Origin: Mesotaenium endlicherianum
Taxonomy: Eukaryota; Streptophyta; Zygnematophyceae; Zygnematales; Mesotaeniaceae
Reading direction: 5' to 3'
Assembly: GCA_009602735.1 (NCBI GenBank)
Contig: WELA01007467.1
Location: forward strand, 27,778-90,660
DNA: 62,883 nucleotides
How positions within the stretch are numbered: the stretch's first letter is position 1; each line of letters opens with the position of its first letter. This document shows, in pieces, positions 35,131 through 47,892 of the stretch. Below the pieces are notes generated by a model, which saw only the letters and a list, made by a program, of their open reading frames with translations, ran no database searches and was not told the origin of the DNA. The position numbers and the translations under genes are program-made.

Positions 35131-35900
35131 ATGCTTGCTGGAATGAGAACGGCCACTGGAGCTTTAACCGCCCGTCTGCCCCCTAGGGCAGTTGCTGCAA
35201 GATCTGGTCCAAAGTGGGGCCATGTATCCACCGTTGTAGAAGCCAAGTCCAAGAATTCACATCCAAAAACAAAGTGCAACTATTGTTTCAACCAATTTGT
35301 TGTTGGAGGCACCAGGATTTGTGGCCATCTCATGGGAGGACTTAAGGATGTTAGTCAATGTGAGGAGGTTCCTGATGTTGTTCTAGACGTCATGATTAAT
35401 TGTTCTAATGGTACGTCTAGTAGTGCCTTGGGAAAGCAACGTAGTAAGAGGGACATGCAAGCTGCACGAAAGCGCGTGTTTGAATGGGGTCTTGGTGCTA
35501 GTGGCTCACCATGTGCAAGTGTTGGGGGGGCCCCCTCCTCAGGTAGGGAGACAGGACAGACCCCTATAAGTGACATGTTCCAAAAGATGAATGCTAATGC
35601 TGTCCATGAGATTGTCGCTTGCTTCTACTATAATATTGGTTCATCATTCAATGTGGCTCGTAGCGAGTTCTTTGGAGACATGCTGGTTGCAGTCAGTAAG
35701 TACACCTAGGAAATGGGTGTAGTGTATGTCTTGATGAAGGATAAGCTCTCGGAAGTACCCTACTGGATAAAAAGGTGTCAAAGATAGAACCTTGGGAGAA
35801 GAAACACAAGAAGGGACTACCATTGACAGGTTGCAGCATTATAGCAAATGGGTGGACCGATCCATGCGGGCATCCTCTTCTTAACGTGATTATGGTTGTG
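35131..35900 (+). pseudogene. hAT transposase-like gene, N-terminal part (BED zinc finger)
   Basis: An acceptor-like TTACTGCAG ends at about 35086 and the frame runs MLAGMRTATGALTARLPPRA from 35131. The BED finger is KCNYCFNQFVVGGTRICGHLMG-like: C-x2-C, then a C-x-H pair (residues about 55-80). Downstream, a DUF659-type stretch reads NANAVHEIVACFYY and SIIANGWTDP. A stop at about 35709 and a frameshift before 35830 break it. The frame is then cut at 35900 by the solo LTR and resumes at 37168. Confidence 0.8.
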
Positions 35901-37162
35901 TGTAATGAATCAGTTCATTATTTATTTAATTAATTGCATGTATAAATATAACACTAAATAAGTATTATGTCTATATACTCACATGTGCGAGTTCATCTAA
36001 ATGAATGTATGTCGATGTAATGCGAGTTTACTTACTTTGTCAAAAAGGTCAGCAGGATGACTTTTGTACCATAGTGTAGTTTGCTGACTTTGTTGAAAAG
36101 GTCAGCAGGATGACTTTTGTATCATAGTGTAGTTTGCTGAGATTTATATATCAGTTATATATAGGATATAATATCAGTAGGTTGACATATAGTAAGCTCG
36201 CTTGATATTAGTCAATATACTTAGCTTCAGTACGCTGAGGATAGACATATTCATTTAGATTGTTATTTGTAGATTGGCACATGTGACCGTAGTATACTGA
36301 AAGTCGGGAGGTCGACTGAGATTCGGTAAACCGATGTCCTACCAGTGTGGTTAACTCCTGGGTAGGCGGAGCCGTCGTCAGTCAACTGAACTATTAGGAC
36401 TCAGTCAACCGACCAATTAATATGGTCGTTATACCTAGATCCGTGGGTCCCAACTTAACGGGTTTCCCACGAAACGGCGCACCTTGCGCCGTGGTCAACC
36501 AGGTGGTCACTAGGTACATAGCAGGCTGGGATCTCGTGGTCCCTCATTCTGGACAGTAGGCTTTACAGTCGGATTTCTACTTGCAAGTGATGTGTGCACT
36601 TTTTGGGTTCGTTCTAATGACCAGCCTTCACGGGAATTGCCATGGCTGCTTCGTTTGCGCTCCATTTGGAGCGAACTAGGACTTTTCGGAAAGGTCTCGT
36701 CAAGATGCATCCGTTGCCGTTGAGTTTGCTCAATTTGGAGTAGTATTGACAGAGTTATGCCCTCTGACATTTCGGGGTCACACAGCGGACAGATTCCATG
36801 GTTTTTGCACCTAAGTCAGTGGGATGTGTTTGAGCTACTTTATGGTCATCTGAATGAGAGCGCCTTTGCTATTCAGTCCCCTGATGTTGTGTATGTGCTT
36901 ACACATGCTTGTATGCCTGGTAGGCGAGGGGTCAGGAGTTTCTAAAGGAGAAGCTCTAGTCCTCAAGCTCGCCTCTTTCTTGTGCCTTGCATTCGTGTGC
37001 AACTATGGCACACTACGATAAGTGAGTCAAGGGTTATAGATGAGTAAACGGAATTCATTATAAGGGCGAAGATCGCTCCCTGATTTCACACGCTTCCACC
37101 TATCTCTGATCTTTTATATTTAAATGAAATATATTAATCTTGAATAAGCAAGATTCATTTCA
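35901..37162 (+). mobile_element. Solo gypsy LTR (long relative) inside the hAT gene
   Basis: 1262 bp with ends TGTAATGAATC and GATTCATTTCA and a perfect TSD, TTGTG, at 35896-35900 and 37163-37167. The ends and a core near 36340-36385 (GTTAACTCCTGGGTAGGCGG) match the LTRs of elements 1 and 2 in reverse, but the body is longer and mostly different, so it is a related family in the opposite orientation. It holds a direct repeat of about 56 bp at 36036-36140. No internal region is present, so it is a recombination product. Confidence 0.88.
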
Positions 37163-37167
37163 TTGTG

Positions 37168-38760
37168 GGAGGTACTGAGATGTTCATGGATGCTATCAAC
37201 ACTGAGGGTGCTAGGAAAACGGGTGACTACATTGGTAGCCACCTGCTTGAGGTCGTGGAGAAGGTAGGGGCCGAGCATGTCGTACAACTTTGCACAGACT
37301 CTGTAGCTAACATCGTAGCTGGATGTAATAAGGTTTGTGCCCCGCACATATATTGAATCCATTTTGCTGCTCACATTTTGGACTTGCTGTTGAAAGTCAT
37401 AGGAAAGATTCATGAGCTAGGGAACATAGTAAATAGTTTCAAACACTTGGTCCAATTTGTTGCAAACCACCACATGTCTCACGCTCTTTACCGTGAACAT
37501 GGGGCAAGGCTAAAAAATAAATTAGAGTTGTTGAAGCCAGGACCCACGAGGTTTGCTAGTAATTTCCTTGCTTGCAAAGACTCATTGTTGTGAGGGATAC
37601 CTTTCAAGCTATGGTGGATCCGGCATTAGGTGACTTGAGAGGGCAGCAAAGAACGGTTGTGACGATGAGGCTACAAAGGTTAGAGACCTAGTTCGCAACA
37701 ATCAACTTCGGGAGCGAGTGAAGGTATGGGTAGCCGTGTGTGAGCTGATCGTAGTTCTCCTTTGACTAGTTGACTCTCCACAACCTTCTCTTGAGAAGAT
37801 CTAAGATCGCATGTGTGCCATTAAAAAGCATATGCATGAGGTTCTTGGACTCAGACCAACACGAAGAGTCCAAGTTAAGAAGGACGTGGAGGCTCGCTGG
37901 GAGCAGCTTCACAGCCCCCTACATTCTACAAGTAAAAGTCTGTTTTATTGTTGCTCACCTTTCTTGCTCAACAGCTGCTATTCTCTTGCATGCTTGTTAT
38001 TGTGTGCTGGTTATTGTGCTTGTTCTTTTGCTTGTTATTGTGCTTGTTATTATTTTCTCTCTTTTTTCTATTATGTCATGTCATATACTAAGTTTGCTTC
38101 TTGACTTTGTTTAGCTACAGGCTACTATCTGGACCCCGAATTCCAAGACCATCAGTCCTAGACCGCTGACAAGTTTCTACTCACCAATTGGGCCAAGGTG
38201 CAAAATACCCTTGTTGGAGGAGGTGTGGCTAACCGACCGTTTGTGGATCAAGAGTTGGCGCTCTACCGCCAGAGTGACATTTTTGGCGATCATGTTTGTA
38301 AGGCTAACAAGACCATCATGCCTTCTCACGTGTGGTGGCAAACATACGGGAGTCCTAGTGTCCTAATCCTCACCTTCTTGCTATGAGAATATTGTCACAA
38401 CTTGATTCAGCAGTTGCATGTGAGAGAAATTGGTCTGAGTAAGGGTTTGTTCATTGTCCACTTCGAAATAGGCTGCTCTTTACTAGAGCAAAGAATTTAG
38501 TGTACGTGCATTCTATGTTGAGACTTCAAGAGAAGAGTTTGGACTTTCTTAGACCAAGTGTGGGCGCGACTTCATGGGTTGTTGAAGCGGCTTTCCAAGA
38601 GGCATCTGAAGAGGAGGGTCTCAATCTCGACATGTATGCCTCGTTGAGTGAGGAACAGGAGGTGGAGGTAGAGGAAGAGGAGGTAGAGGAAGAGGAGATG
38701 GAAGAGCAACCTAGTGTTGCAGCTCCAGAAAGAATAAGAGGAAGAGCAGTTGGTTATTAG
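37168..38760 (+). pseudogene. hAT transposase-like gene, C-terminal part
   Basis: It resumes with GGTEMFMDAINTEGARKTGDY, HVVQLCTDSVANIVAGCNKV and FAAHILDLLLKVIGKIHEL, the hAT catalytic-core region (TD... and AAH motifs). Frame breaks occur near 37355, 37590 and 37750. An intron-like Leu/Cys-rich stretch lies at 37925-38110. The dimerisation block follows at 38300-38460: MPSHVWWQTYG, then RILSQ, then ACERNWS, with a shift between. The tail at 38500-38760 is VHSMLRLQEKSLDFL and an acidic EEEEVEEEEMEEQ run, ending at TAG 38758. This is a dead hAT gene. TIRs of the element were not identified. Confidence 0.8.
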
Positions 38761-38979
38761 ATGTGTCTGGCAGCTAGCTTCTACATAATAGAGGTAGCAT
38801 GTGCATAATAGAGAAAATGTAAATTGAGAATATGAAAATAGAATTTTGAAATCAATTTTGGGTGCACTATGACCTCATGCAATGTTGTCCTTTGTGTGAA
38901 TGAATCACATGGTTATTAGTTCTTATATGTATTCGTTAAAAGTCAATCTTCTTAACACATTTTTATTAAAATTTGAAGC
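38761..38979 (+). other. 3' flank of the hAT gene
   Basis: AT-rich, no ORF. It is cut by gypsy element 2. Confidence 0.4.
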
Positions 38980-39698
38980 TAAATTGAATCGACTTACCAA
39001 AGAGGCGATTAACAATTAATGAAGATCTATATATCAACAAGTAATCTTTATGGTATTGTCTGTTAATTGATTAAACAGCAAGGGACAACACTTTAACAGT
39101 GAGCAATACTCGTAAGTCAAATGAATGTAAACTAGCATCGATAATGCAATCAATAAACTCGCACATAAGCAACGCTAGGAGATAGTGCATATCAATGGCT
39201 TCTCGCCTTGGATTCAGATGTCTCTCAGTCAGTTGTACAAGAGAGTTGGCCTCGTTTCCGAATGTCGAACTCGAGAGCAATGCCTAGCATATGTACATGG
39301 AATGACTTTACTGTTCAACGGCCAGTGCGATGGCACCACCTACCCGGGAGTAAACTACGTTGGTAGGACCTCGGTTAACCAAATCCACCGCCATCTCCCA
39401 TCATCCCGAATCACCATCTATCCTAGGGATGTCATCTGGCCATTCATCTAGCATACCACACTTAGATGCATATCGAGGCAGTTCGCTGCTACCGTGTACG
39501 GAAGTCAGCTGGCTGTCGAAGAATGTGTCAGCAAGCTGACTTAAGTTGACTTCAGCCTGCTGCTTCCGGCTGAGTCATTAAATTGATAATTATATGAAGT
39601 CCAGCAAACTGAATGTCGACTAAAGTTCAGCAGGCTGAACTTAATTAACTATTATATTTAAATGACTATTATATCTACCAATATACTGATTCATTACA
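38980..39698 (-). repeat. 3' LTR of gypsy element 2
   Basis: 719 bp; the first bases are altered (TAAATTGAATC for TGAAATGAATC). It has the same internal layout as the other family members, and the polypurine tract follows at 39699-39712. Confidence 0.92.
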
Positions 39699-39811
39699 GT
39701 CCCTCCAACTTCACTTGTTGTCGTTTCGACAACCTTAAACTGCAAAAGTGTCTAATCGTGGAACTGAACAGGACCAGCCTCCCCCCACCGACTGCCTCTT
39801 TAGCCTGGCAC

Positions 39812-41515
39812 CTAGGGGGTTGTTCTTGGGGCTTGCGGGTCAGGAGACTGAGATCTGGACCTAGATCTGGACAGCCCTCTAGGCCGGTCGGCTGGCCTTC
39901 TAAAGAACCCTGTTTGTTCTAAAGTTGGACCTCGAGGAGAACGAAGAATGGTAGCCTGCTCTTCACCCACCTGGGTGTTGATCCCCACATAGACAGCACT
40001 CCAGTAGGATGCTGGAATACATTTGGCCAGAGGTACGTGCCCCTGAGCGAAGGGGGAGGCCGGCATACCTCTGGCCACCCCGCGTGTCCCTCTTCTGGCA
40101 CTCCTGTCCTGCGGGGATTTCTGCCTTTGTCTACTGCCAAGTACAGTCAGATCAGCTGCTTCCCCTGCTTGGGCGGGTGGGCTGGGGGAGCGAGTGCGCG
40201 GTCCAGTTGCTTCCATGACCGGGATCACATTCCATATACCTGATCTTGGCACCTGAGGAAGCCCTGCTCTTGCCTGCCCCTGGGTCTCCTGAGTACCATC
40301 TCCTGATGCTTCTCCTCTGCCTTGTTCTTCTTCCTCATCCTCCTCATCCTCTTCCTCTGAGAGGGTAGAAGTCTCGTCCACTAAGTCGTTCTGTTCCCTG
40401 GTAGACATGGAGAAATCTACTGACCTCCCATTCTTAGGGCGAGCAGGAGGTTGCTTGGCCTTCAGCCTGCTGACATCTATGCGGCCTGCATTCTTTGCCC
40501 ATTTGACGAAGGCATGCTTTCCCTTAGAGAAGTAGTCCCTCCAGCTCCTCCTGTGCTCTTTGGTCTCTGCATTCATATTGCTCAGGCAGCCATTCAGCCT
40601 GGGGTCCCAAGGGGCAATGTGAGGTGGTAGGATGAGGTAGCCGTCTAGGCCATAGTGGAAATCGTCTGGTCGGGCTCGGTCACATTCCTGCCTTGTATTT
40701 GTGACGGTCATCCACCTCCAGTCTGTTGGCTGCTGATAGTACTGGGGTCCATGCTCAGCCTTTCTCAGCTTACATGGGAACCAGTGGGAAGAGAAGATCT
40801 GCTGTCCTGCTTCCCTAGCCAAGTACTCCCAACTCCTCCTCTCCACTTCATTGTAAGCTGGCAGTAGTGGGAGGTAGAATACCGTATCCTTAAAGCTATT
40901 GGGCCGCATGCTCACCATCCTGATGAGTCTCTGATCTCCCACTATTCCCGGTACAGGAACTAGCTTGTTTTCTAAATCAGCTGCAAGGTACCGGGCCTGC
41001 TCTGCTGTATAGCCCACCATCTTGGCATAATCTTCGTAGAGGACCACATAAGTGTGTGTCTCAACGTACCTATCCAGTGCTGCAGCTCCTTCCCTCTGTA
41101 GCAGTGTTGTCTGTTCCAGCTAGTTGATCTCCTGGGCTGCCAGCAATGCTTCCTTCAAGTTGTCAAAGGTTTGGCCACCCACCACAGTATACCTGTAAGT
41201 GGCCAAGCTCTTCTGCCTGTCCGCTTCAGCCTTTTTCCTTCTCTCCTCTTCTGCCGCAACCGCTTCTTCTAGTTGTTTCTTCTGTCTCTCCTCCTCAGCT
41301 TTCCTGAGGTTTTCCGCTTCCTGCTCCTTCTTCCTCTGTACTTCTTCTGCCGCCTCTTGTTGTCTGCGGACCCTTTCTTGTTCTCTCCTGGTGAGGGACG
41401 TCGCCGCCAGCTTTTTCTGGTAATGCTCCATTGTCCTCCTGGCTTCTTCTGCCTTGCGCTTTCTGTCCTCCTTTTGTGTGGTGGGAGCCATCCTGCACAT
41501 GTAACCAGGGCACAA
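39812..41515 (-). pseudogene. ORF3 of gypsy element 2
   Basis: Counterpart of the 566-aa ORF3 of element 1. It starts at 41515 (or the internal MAPTT) and is broken by a TAG at about 41120 after LLAAQEIN. It then continues in frame from about 41117 to 39812, keeping the LYEDYAKMVGYTAEQARYL block, the acidic run and the RGLSRSRSRSQSPDP tail. A local double shift near 40000-40020 garbles about ten residues. Retention of most of the reading frame suggests the ORF was under constraint before insertion. Confidence 0.8.
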
Positions 41516-41824
41516 GTTAGTAGGATATTGACCTTTGTCATAAGAGTTGCAGGAAGGGAAGTAATTTGGTATTATTATGGTAGATGTGTTCCGGTTTACC
41601 TTACAGGGTGATTGCTTAGAAGTTGACGTAGTTGCGGTGCGCTAAACATGAACGTATGAATGTGTTTAAGGTGCGTAAAGTGATGTATTGCTGTGCGAGG
41701 CCCTTTTTTATTCCGCCCAAGGTGCTTTATGTGGGCGAGGCTGTCCTATCTGTCACTATGCTGACACTTAGGATTCACATAACTGTCCCGTTCTCGCTCT
41801 CGCACCCTAACTGTCATATATATT

Positions 41825-41836
41825 CCCCTCCAACTT
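41825..41836 (-). promoter_or_regulatory. Second polypurine tract upstream of ORF3 (element 2)
   Basis: The minus strand reads AAGTTGGAGGGG, the same core as the tract adjoining the 3' LTR. It sits at the matching position in element 1 (22793-22804). Confidence 0.5.
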
Positions 41837-43668
41837 AAATGGAGACAGGACCTCCTGTCACCTTCTCGTGTCAACTGAAATGACCGTTAGGGAGGGGCTC
41901 CAGCCGCCCGAAGGTGGAACCGTTTCAACGCCCCTTTGGCATCAATCAAATGGTCTTTAAATTCCCAAGTGTCCCCAGAGGCATCGTAACCCTTCCATCA
42001 AATGAGGTACTTCATGGCATATTTAGACAATCGACGGATCGAGCGAGCGTCTAAAATCTCCTCAACCTCATATTCCTCGGGGTCACCGTCCCGGACAGCG
42101 GGGACCGGTCCCGGTTGGACAGGTTACCGACCTGTGAACAGTGTGTCACCTTTGATGTATGGTTCCAAGAAGGAGACATTAAAGACCGGGTGACCCTTGT
42201 ATTCTGCTGACATGTTCAGTTTGTAAGCATTATGACCGACTCGGCGCACCACCGAATATGGACCGACCCAGACTGGACCAAGCTTTTTCTTGACCACACC
42301 AGGTAGGTACAGGTGCTGATAATGCAATTTGACCAAATCGCCCTTAGATTTGTCAGCCCCCGACGGTGTTGATTAGCGTATTTCTGTTGGTTTCCTTGGG
42401 CTTTGTGCAGGTTTTGTTGGAGTTCTGACAGGGTGTCAGCAAAATCTTGGGTTAATTGGAGGGAGATTGGATTGTCAATCCCTTTAGGGTGAGTTAAAGA
42501 CTCCCCGAGTACATCTAAAGGAGAGTTAGGGACTCTACCCAGGCTTAGTTCAAAAGGAGTCTTGCCCGTAGACGCGTGCACCGCACTGTTGGATTTGAGG
42601 TAACAGGTCATCCCAATTATTTGGTTAATATAGGCTCTCAGTAACTCTTGCAGAACTCGGTTGGTTCTTTCAGTTTCCCCATTAGTCTGAGGGTGGTTTG
42701 CTGTGCTGAGCAGCTGCTTGACTCCCAATAATCCCATTAAAGCCCTCCAGAACTTAGAGGTGAATCTCGAGTCTCTGTCTGAGATTATATTAGAGGGTAG
42801 CCCATGTTGGCATACTACATGGTTGTAGAACTGTCTCGCTGTTTTGAGTGCAGTTACTTTGACAATTGTGGGGATGAAAATAACCATTCTTGTCAGTTTA
42901 TCCACAACGACCAATATCGAATCATGCCCATTGGCAGTTCGTGACAGTGTGACCACCCAGTCCATGGATATTGTTTCCCAGCGGCCAGCTGGGATGGGCA
43001 GCGGTTGTAAGAGGCCCCTTGGTGGTGTGTGCCTAGACTTATTCCTTTGACACTGGTCACAGGACTTAACGTATTTCAAGACCTCCCGAGGTAATCCCTC
43101 CCAATGATAATGTTTTGCCAGTTTGCCAACAGTTTTGGCCTGCCCCAAATGCCCACCCAGTAAACTGTCATGTGCTTGACTCAATAAAAGGGACCTTATT
43201 TCCAAGTTATTAGGAATGACCAGCTTCAGCCTGCCTGAAGTGCTTTCAGTCACCCAGACCCCTCCCTTAAGCTTATACCCGAGTGCAGGAGCAAGACACA
43301 CACCATTAGTGGGGCTGGGCTCAAATGTTGGGTCAGAAAAGTAGGCTTTCCTAAGTTGTTCAAGGAAGGACTTTTTCACCTTTAGTGAAGTGAGTGCGCA
43401 AAGGACTTTATCTACAGCATATTGACTAAAGTTCCTTTCTTGCAAGTCAGGTCTTCAAGAGAGTGCATCAGCAGGAAAAAACTTCCCTGGTTTGTCATCG
43501 ATTTGGACTTGAAATTGCTCCAGTATCTGGCTCCAGCGGTTCTCCCTCCTTGACAGCTTGGACTTCTTCTGAAAGTGAGTCAGAGCTAGATGATCTGTAA
43601 TCACCTTAAAAGCTTTACCATGTAAGTGTGCTCTCCACTGTTTGAGCACATGAATGATAGCAAGCAGC

Positions 43669-43669
43669 N
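43669..43669. other. Single-N assembly join
   Basis: AAGCAGC stands on both sides of the N, as at 28384. Element 1 reads straight through here (GATAGCTAGCAGCTCTT), so the duplicated bases and the N are probably an unmerged contig overlap. Confidence 0.75.
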
Positions 43670-45676
43670 AAGCAGCTCTTTATCATGCAATGAGTAATTA
43701 ATCTCCGCTGGATTATATTTCATAGACTCATACAACACAGGATGCCACTCCTGCTTTATCTTACCATCCTTTGTGGGTTTGTCAGCAGGCTGCAACAAAA
43801 TAGCACCCATGGCAAAGTCAGAGGCATCAGTAACCACCTGCACCGGTTTGCTCGGGTCAAACACTGCTTGCACTGGGGCAGAACAAAGAGCATTTTGAAG
43901 GGTCTGGAAGGCAGCCTGCTGCTCTTCCCCCCACACATACCTTATGTCTTTCTTTGTAAGGTCAATCAGTTTACCGGCCTTTGTAAAATTATTCTCAATA
44001 AACCTCCTATAGCAATTAGCCAACCCAAGGAAGGATCTAATTTCGAAGACAGATTGTGGTACAGGCCAGTCCCTTATAGTCTGGACCTTCATAGGATCCC
44101 CGCTCAGGCCTTCTTTGCTGACAACGTGGCCTAGAAATTCAATACGTTCTTTGAAAAAATCGCCCTTGCTCAATTTAGCATACAACTAGTTTCTTCTAAG
44201 AGTGTCCATTACTATCTTTAAGTGTTCAGCATGCTGAGCTTCATCTTTAGAGAAAATTAAAATATCATCCAGGAAAACTTGCACAAACTTCTCCAAGTAA
44301 GGTCTGAAAATGTTGTTTATAGCACCCATGAAGGTTGCAGAAGCATTAGTGAGTCCAAAGGGCATCACGTTGAACTCAGTGTCCATAACGTGTGCGGAAG
44401 GCAGTCTAGTGTTCATCCCCCTCAGTAGTTCTGATTTGATGATAAGTACTCTTCAGATCTACCTTACTGAACACCTTAGCAAGAGACAGGGTATCAAGCA
44501 AGTCCTCGATTCTGGGTAAAGCATACTTGTTCTTTACCGTAATTCTGTTCAGGGCTCTGTAATCCACACACATCCGCATACTGCCATCTTTTTTCTTAAC
44601 AAATAGGATGGGTGCGCCGTAAGGTGATTTACTGGGAGAAATATACCCATTTTCCTCAAGCTCTGCAATTTGTGTTTTCAACTCCTCGCTCTCCACATAA
44701 GACAAGCCATACGTGCGTTGCCAGGGTGGCTGACTCCCAGGTAATAAGTCAATCCTGTGATCCACTTCCCTCTTAGGAGGTAGTGCTGAAGGCATATTAA
44801 AACCATCAGTGTACTGAGCAACAATGTTTGCAGCAGTAGGGTGCTCCGGAGGGCTTACCTTTTTCTCAACCACTTCTTCAGGTTGAGGAGGTACCTCTCT
44901 TAGCAGCAGACAGAACATTCAATCTTCCTTTTGGTTCTAGCTTTCGATGAACTCCATTGCATTCAGCAATTTGCATCCTCCTGGAAGCCTCTTCTTTTCC
45001 TCCATTTGCCATCCATACAGGACAAGAGGTAGAGCACTAGTGGGTGCCAAGTTAGTCTGCCCATCACTGGCTCCTCTCACTCTAACTGTACCTCTGCTCC
45101 AACACACTTCAGCTTGATGTCCATTTAGCCAGGACCTGCCTAGCACGAGATCATAGAAGCCAGTGTTGAGTACCTCAAATGTAAGCGTTTCATTTAGAAC
45201 TGCAATGCCAGAACCTAACTAGACCTCAATAGGCTTGGTTATAATTCCTCCCGGGATACTTGAGGCATCTCCAAGGAATATTTTTCTATTCCCTTGGGTG
45301 AGAGTAGGCAGCCTTAGCCGCTTAACTAAGTCCTTGTGGATGAAAGTATGTGACGCCCCTCCGTCAACAAATGCCCTCACCTTCCTACCTGCAATCATGC
45401 AATGCAGTAGGATAGGGGGGACTGTCTTTTCCTGACTTTTGCATCGTTCTCTTGACTTAGCAAAGAAATGTTGGACATCAAGTGGAACAAGAGCATCCAG
45501 AGTGTGCACTCCCTGGACGTCGATATTGCTGATGGTCTCCTTTATCTGGTTGTCAGGCATGCATAGTGAATCCAGTTCAGCAGGACCCATAATACCCGCT
45601 ACGAGGGCAGCTAGTGACGACTCACTATCTCTAGCATCCTCACAGTCAGTAGACTGGATTACTGACTGTTGCTGTC

Positions 45677-45683
45677 TTTTAAA
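45677..45683 (-). promoter_or_regulatory. -1 frameshift heptamer TTTAAAA in element 2
   Basis: Same position and context as in element 1, directly upstream of the [11 protein letters not shown] start of pol-only sequence. Confidence 0.65.
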
Positions 45684-45689
45684 GGCTGG

Positions 45690-47137
45690 TCTTTTCTCTC
45701 GACCTTCGGTATATGCTTGACTGGACACTGCTCTCGATAGTGGCCCAACTGCTGGCAATGGTAGCAAATAGATTTTGATGAGACTGGTCTCGGCTTAGTC
45801 CTATCGCCACCTCTTCCATAACCGCCTCAAGAGGGACCACCTCTACCTCTAGACTGTATAGCATTATACTCATACTCATATTCATCACCCTGATCATCCT
45901 CAGCCTGGTCTCCTTCAATTGCATTGTAGGAATCGTGGGGCTTTTTGACAATCTTAGACACCAAAGCATTACTCTGGCGTTTGTGATTGAACTGCTGCTG
46001 ATCCCAGGCATCAGCATCCTGGATCAAGTCAGCCAGTTTCTCATACTTCTTTCCAGCAAAATGACCACAGACTTCGAATTTCAAGCCATACCTGAAGTAT
46101 GCTATCCTATACCATTCTGGCAAGTCTGGCTGCTTCATCATGTTCTCCTGGAACTTTTGGGCAAACTCAGCAAGTGAAGTGGTCTGCTTCAGTGTCAACG
46201 AGATCATTGCATAGATAGCTTTCTCCTGCTGATTGATCACATCAAACTTCTCATGCAGTTTCTCAACAAACTCTACCCAAGTGGGGTCACCAAGTTGTTG
46301 AGCTTTACGCTCTCCTTTCCAATACAGCCACCAGTCTGCTGCACTGCCTTTTAGTAGAGCACCGGTGTGCCTGACCTTCTCGTAATCCTGCAGTTTTGGG
46401 TAGTTCTCCAGCCACTGCTCAACATCAGCGAGAAACTTGATCAAGTATTACTTTTTGTTCCCCTCAGGATCATAGTCCTGGGGAGGTTTCGGCTTGGGCT
46501 TACAAGGCCCTCTGCCACCACCACAAGTGGTTTGAGACCCCAGTTGGTCTCTGTCCCGCAGTACAGACATTATGATTCTTTTGTCCTCTTGTAGGGACTG
46601 ATACATGCTCGCCATTTGCGATTGCATTTGCACAAACAATGCTCCCAAGTCTACACTCTGAGGTGGGAGTCTAGCGAATGCAGCAGCAGCAGTGGCATCC
46701 ACTCGCTGAGTAGTGTCCTCAACAGTCCCTCTCGCTCCTGCAGCAGCAATTCCTGCCGCATTCAGCCGGTCACGTATTTGACCTAGGGGTACATTGAGTT
46801 GTACAGCAGGAGGTGGGTTCAGAACATTGGCCCTTGATGCCATAAGTTCTTAGACAGTGCGCTCGATCGCTGGCTATCCTTCCCTCCTTTCTGTATCTTC
46901 AGCAGCTTTTGCTAATCGTTCAGCTTCTAATCTGGCTCTTTCCTCCTCAACCTGGTTTGCTGCAACTGCGGTAATAGTAGCTGCCTCATCTGCAGCCTCT
47001 CTAGTTGCAGTATCTGCCACTGCTTCAGAGTAAGTACGGGTTCCCGCTACATGGCTTTCCGCGTGATTTTCAACATTCTCGTTATCTTGGTTCTCCATGT
47101 CTCGGGAGTTGCTAGTTTGAGACCTTGTTCTTACCAT
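45690..47137 (-). pseudogene. gag of gypsy element 2
   Basis: Fragments 47137-46874, 46843-46448 and 46444-45827 align with gag of element 1. They are broken by stops near 46855 and 46446 and a shift near 45827. The zinc knuckle region (about 45720-45770) keeps CYHCQQLGHYREQC-like spacing. Confidence 0.85.
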
Positions 47138-47158
47138 ACAAAGAAGACTGTGACAACT

Positions 47159-47170
47159 GCTCCGATACCA
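47159..47170 (-). promoter_or_regulatory. Primer binding site of element 2
   Basis: TGGTATCGGAGC on the minus strand, identical to that of element 1. Confidence 0.85.
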
Positions 47171-47171
47171 C

Positions 47172-47890
47172 TGAAATGAATCGACTTACCAAAGAGGCGA
47201 TTAACAATTAATGAAGATCTTTATATCAACAAGTAATCTTTATGGTATTGTCTGTTAATTGATTAACCAGCAAGGGACAACACACTAACAATGAGCAATA
47301 CTTGTAAGTCAAATGGAAGTAAACTAGCATCAATAATGCAATCAGTTAACTCGCACATAAGCAAGGCTAGGAGACTGTGCATATCAATGGCTTCTCGCCT
47401 TGGATTCAGATCTCTCTCAGTCAGCTGTACAAGAGAGTTGGCCTCGTTTTCGAATGCAGAACTCGAGTGCAATGCCTAGCATATGTACATGGAATGAGTT
47501 TACTGTTCAACGGCCAGTGCGATGGCACCGCCTACCCGGGTGTTAACCACGTTGGTAGGACCTCGGTTAACCAAATCCACCGTCATCTCCCATCATCCCG
47601 AATCGCCATCTATCCTAGGGATGTCATCTGGCCATTCATCTAGCATACCACACTTAGATGCATATTGAGGCAGTTCGCTGCTACCGAGTACGGAAGTCAG
47701 TTGGCTGCTGAAGAATGTGTTAGCAAGCTGGCTTAAGTTGACTTCGGCCTGCTGCTTCCGGCTGAGTCATTAAACTGATAATTATACAAAGTCCAGCAGA
47801 CTGTATGTTGACTAAAGTTCAGCAGGCTGAACTTAATTAACTATTATTATTAAATGAATATCATATCTACCAATATACAGATTCATTACA
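47172..47890 (-). repeat. 5' LTR of gypsy element 2
   Basis: 719 bp, starting TGAAATGAATC and ending GATTCATTACA on the plus strand. Confidence 0.93.
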
Positions 47891-47892
47891 AA

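Larger units (their letters stand above)
41881..45767 (-). pseudogene. pol of gypsy element 2
   Basis: Same domains as element 1 in at least seven fragments: protease [14 protein letters not shown] (about 45340), [11 protein letters not shown] and [10 protein letters not shown] (about 44270), RNase [16 protein letters not shown] (about 43810), integrase CDQCQRNKSR and ISDRDSRFTSKFW, and chromodomain remnants left of 42123. Lesions include shifts near 44416, 44180 and 42360, stops near 45230, 44935 and 43460, a stop after LFTGR at about 42122, a deletion in integrase (about 42600) and a single N with duplicated flanks at 43669. Confidence 0.9.
38980..47890 (-). mobile_element. Ty3/gypsy chromovirus element 2 (same family as element 1, decayed)
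   Basis: About 8.91 kb with LTRs 38980-39698 and 47172-47890. Flanking 5-mers GAAGC (38975-38979) and AAAGC (47891-47895) are a target duplication with one change. Gene order is identical to element 1, including ORF3 and the second polypurine tract (41825-41836). gag, pol and ORF3 carry many stops and shifts. LTR divergence is about 6% in the first 250 bases, so it is slightly older than element 1. Confidence 0.93.
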
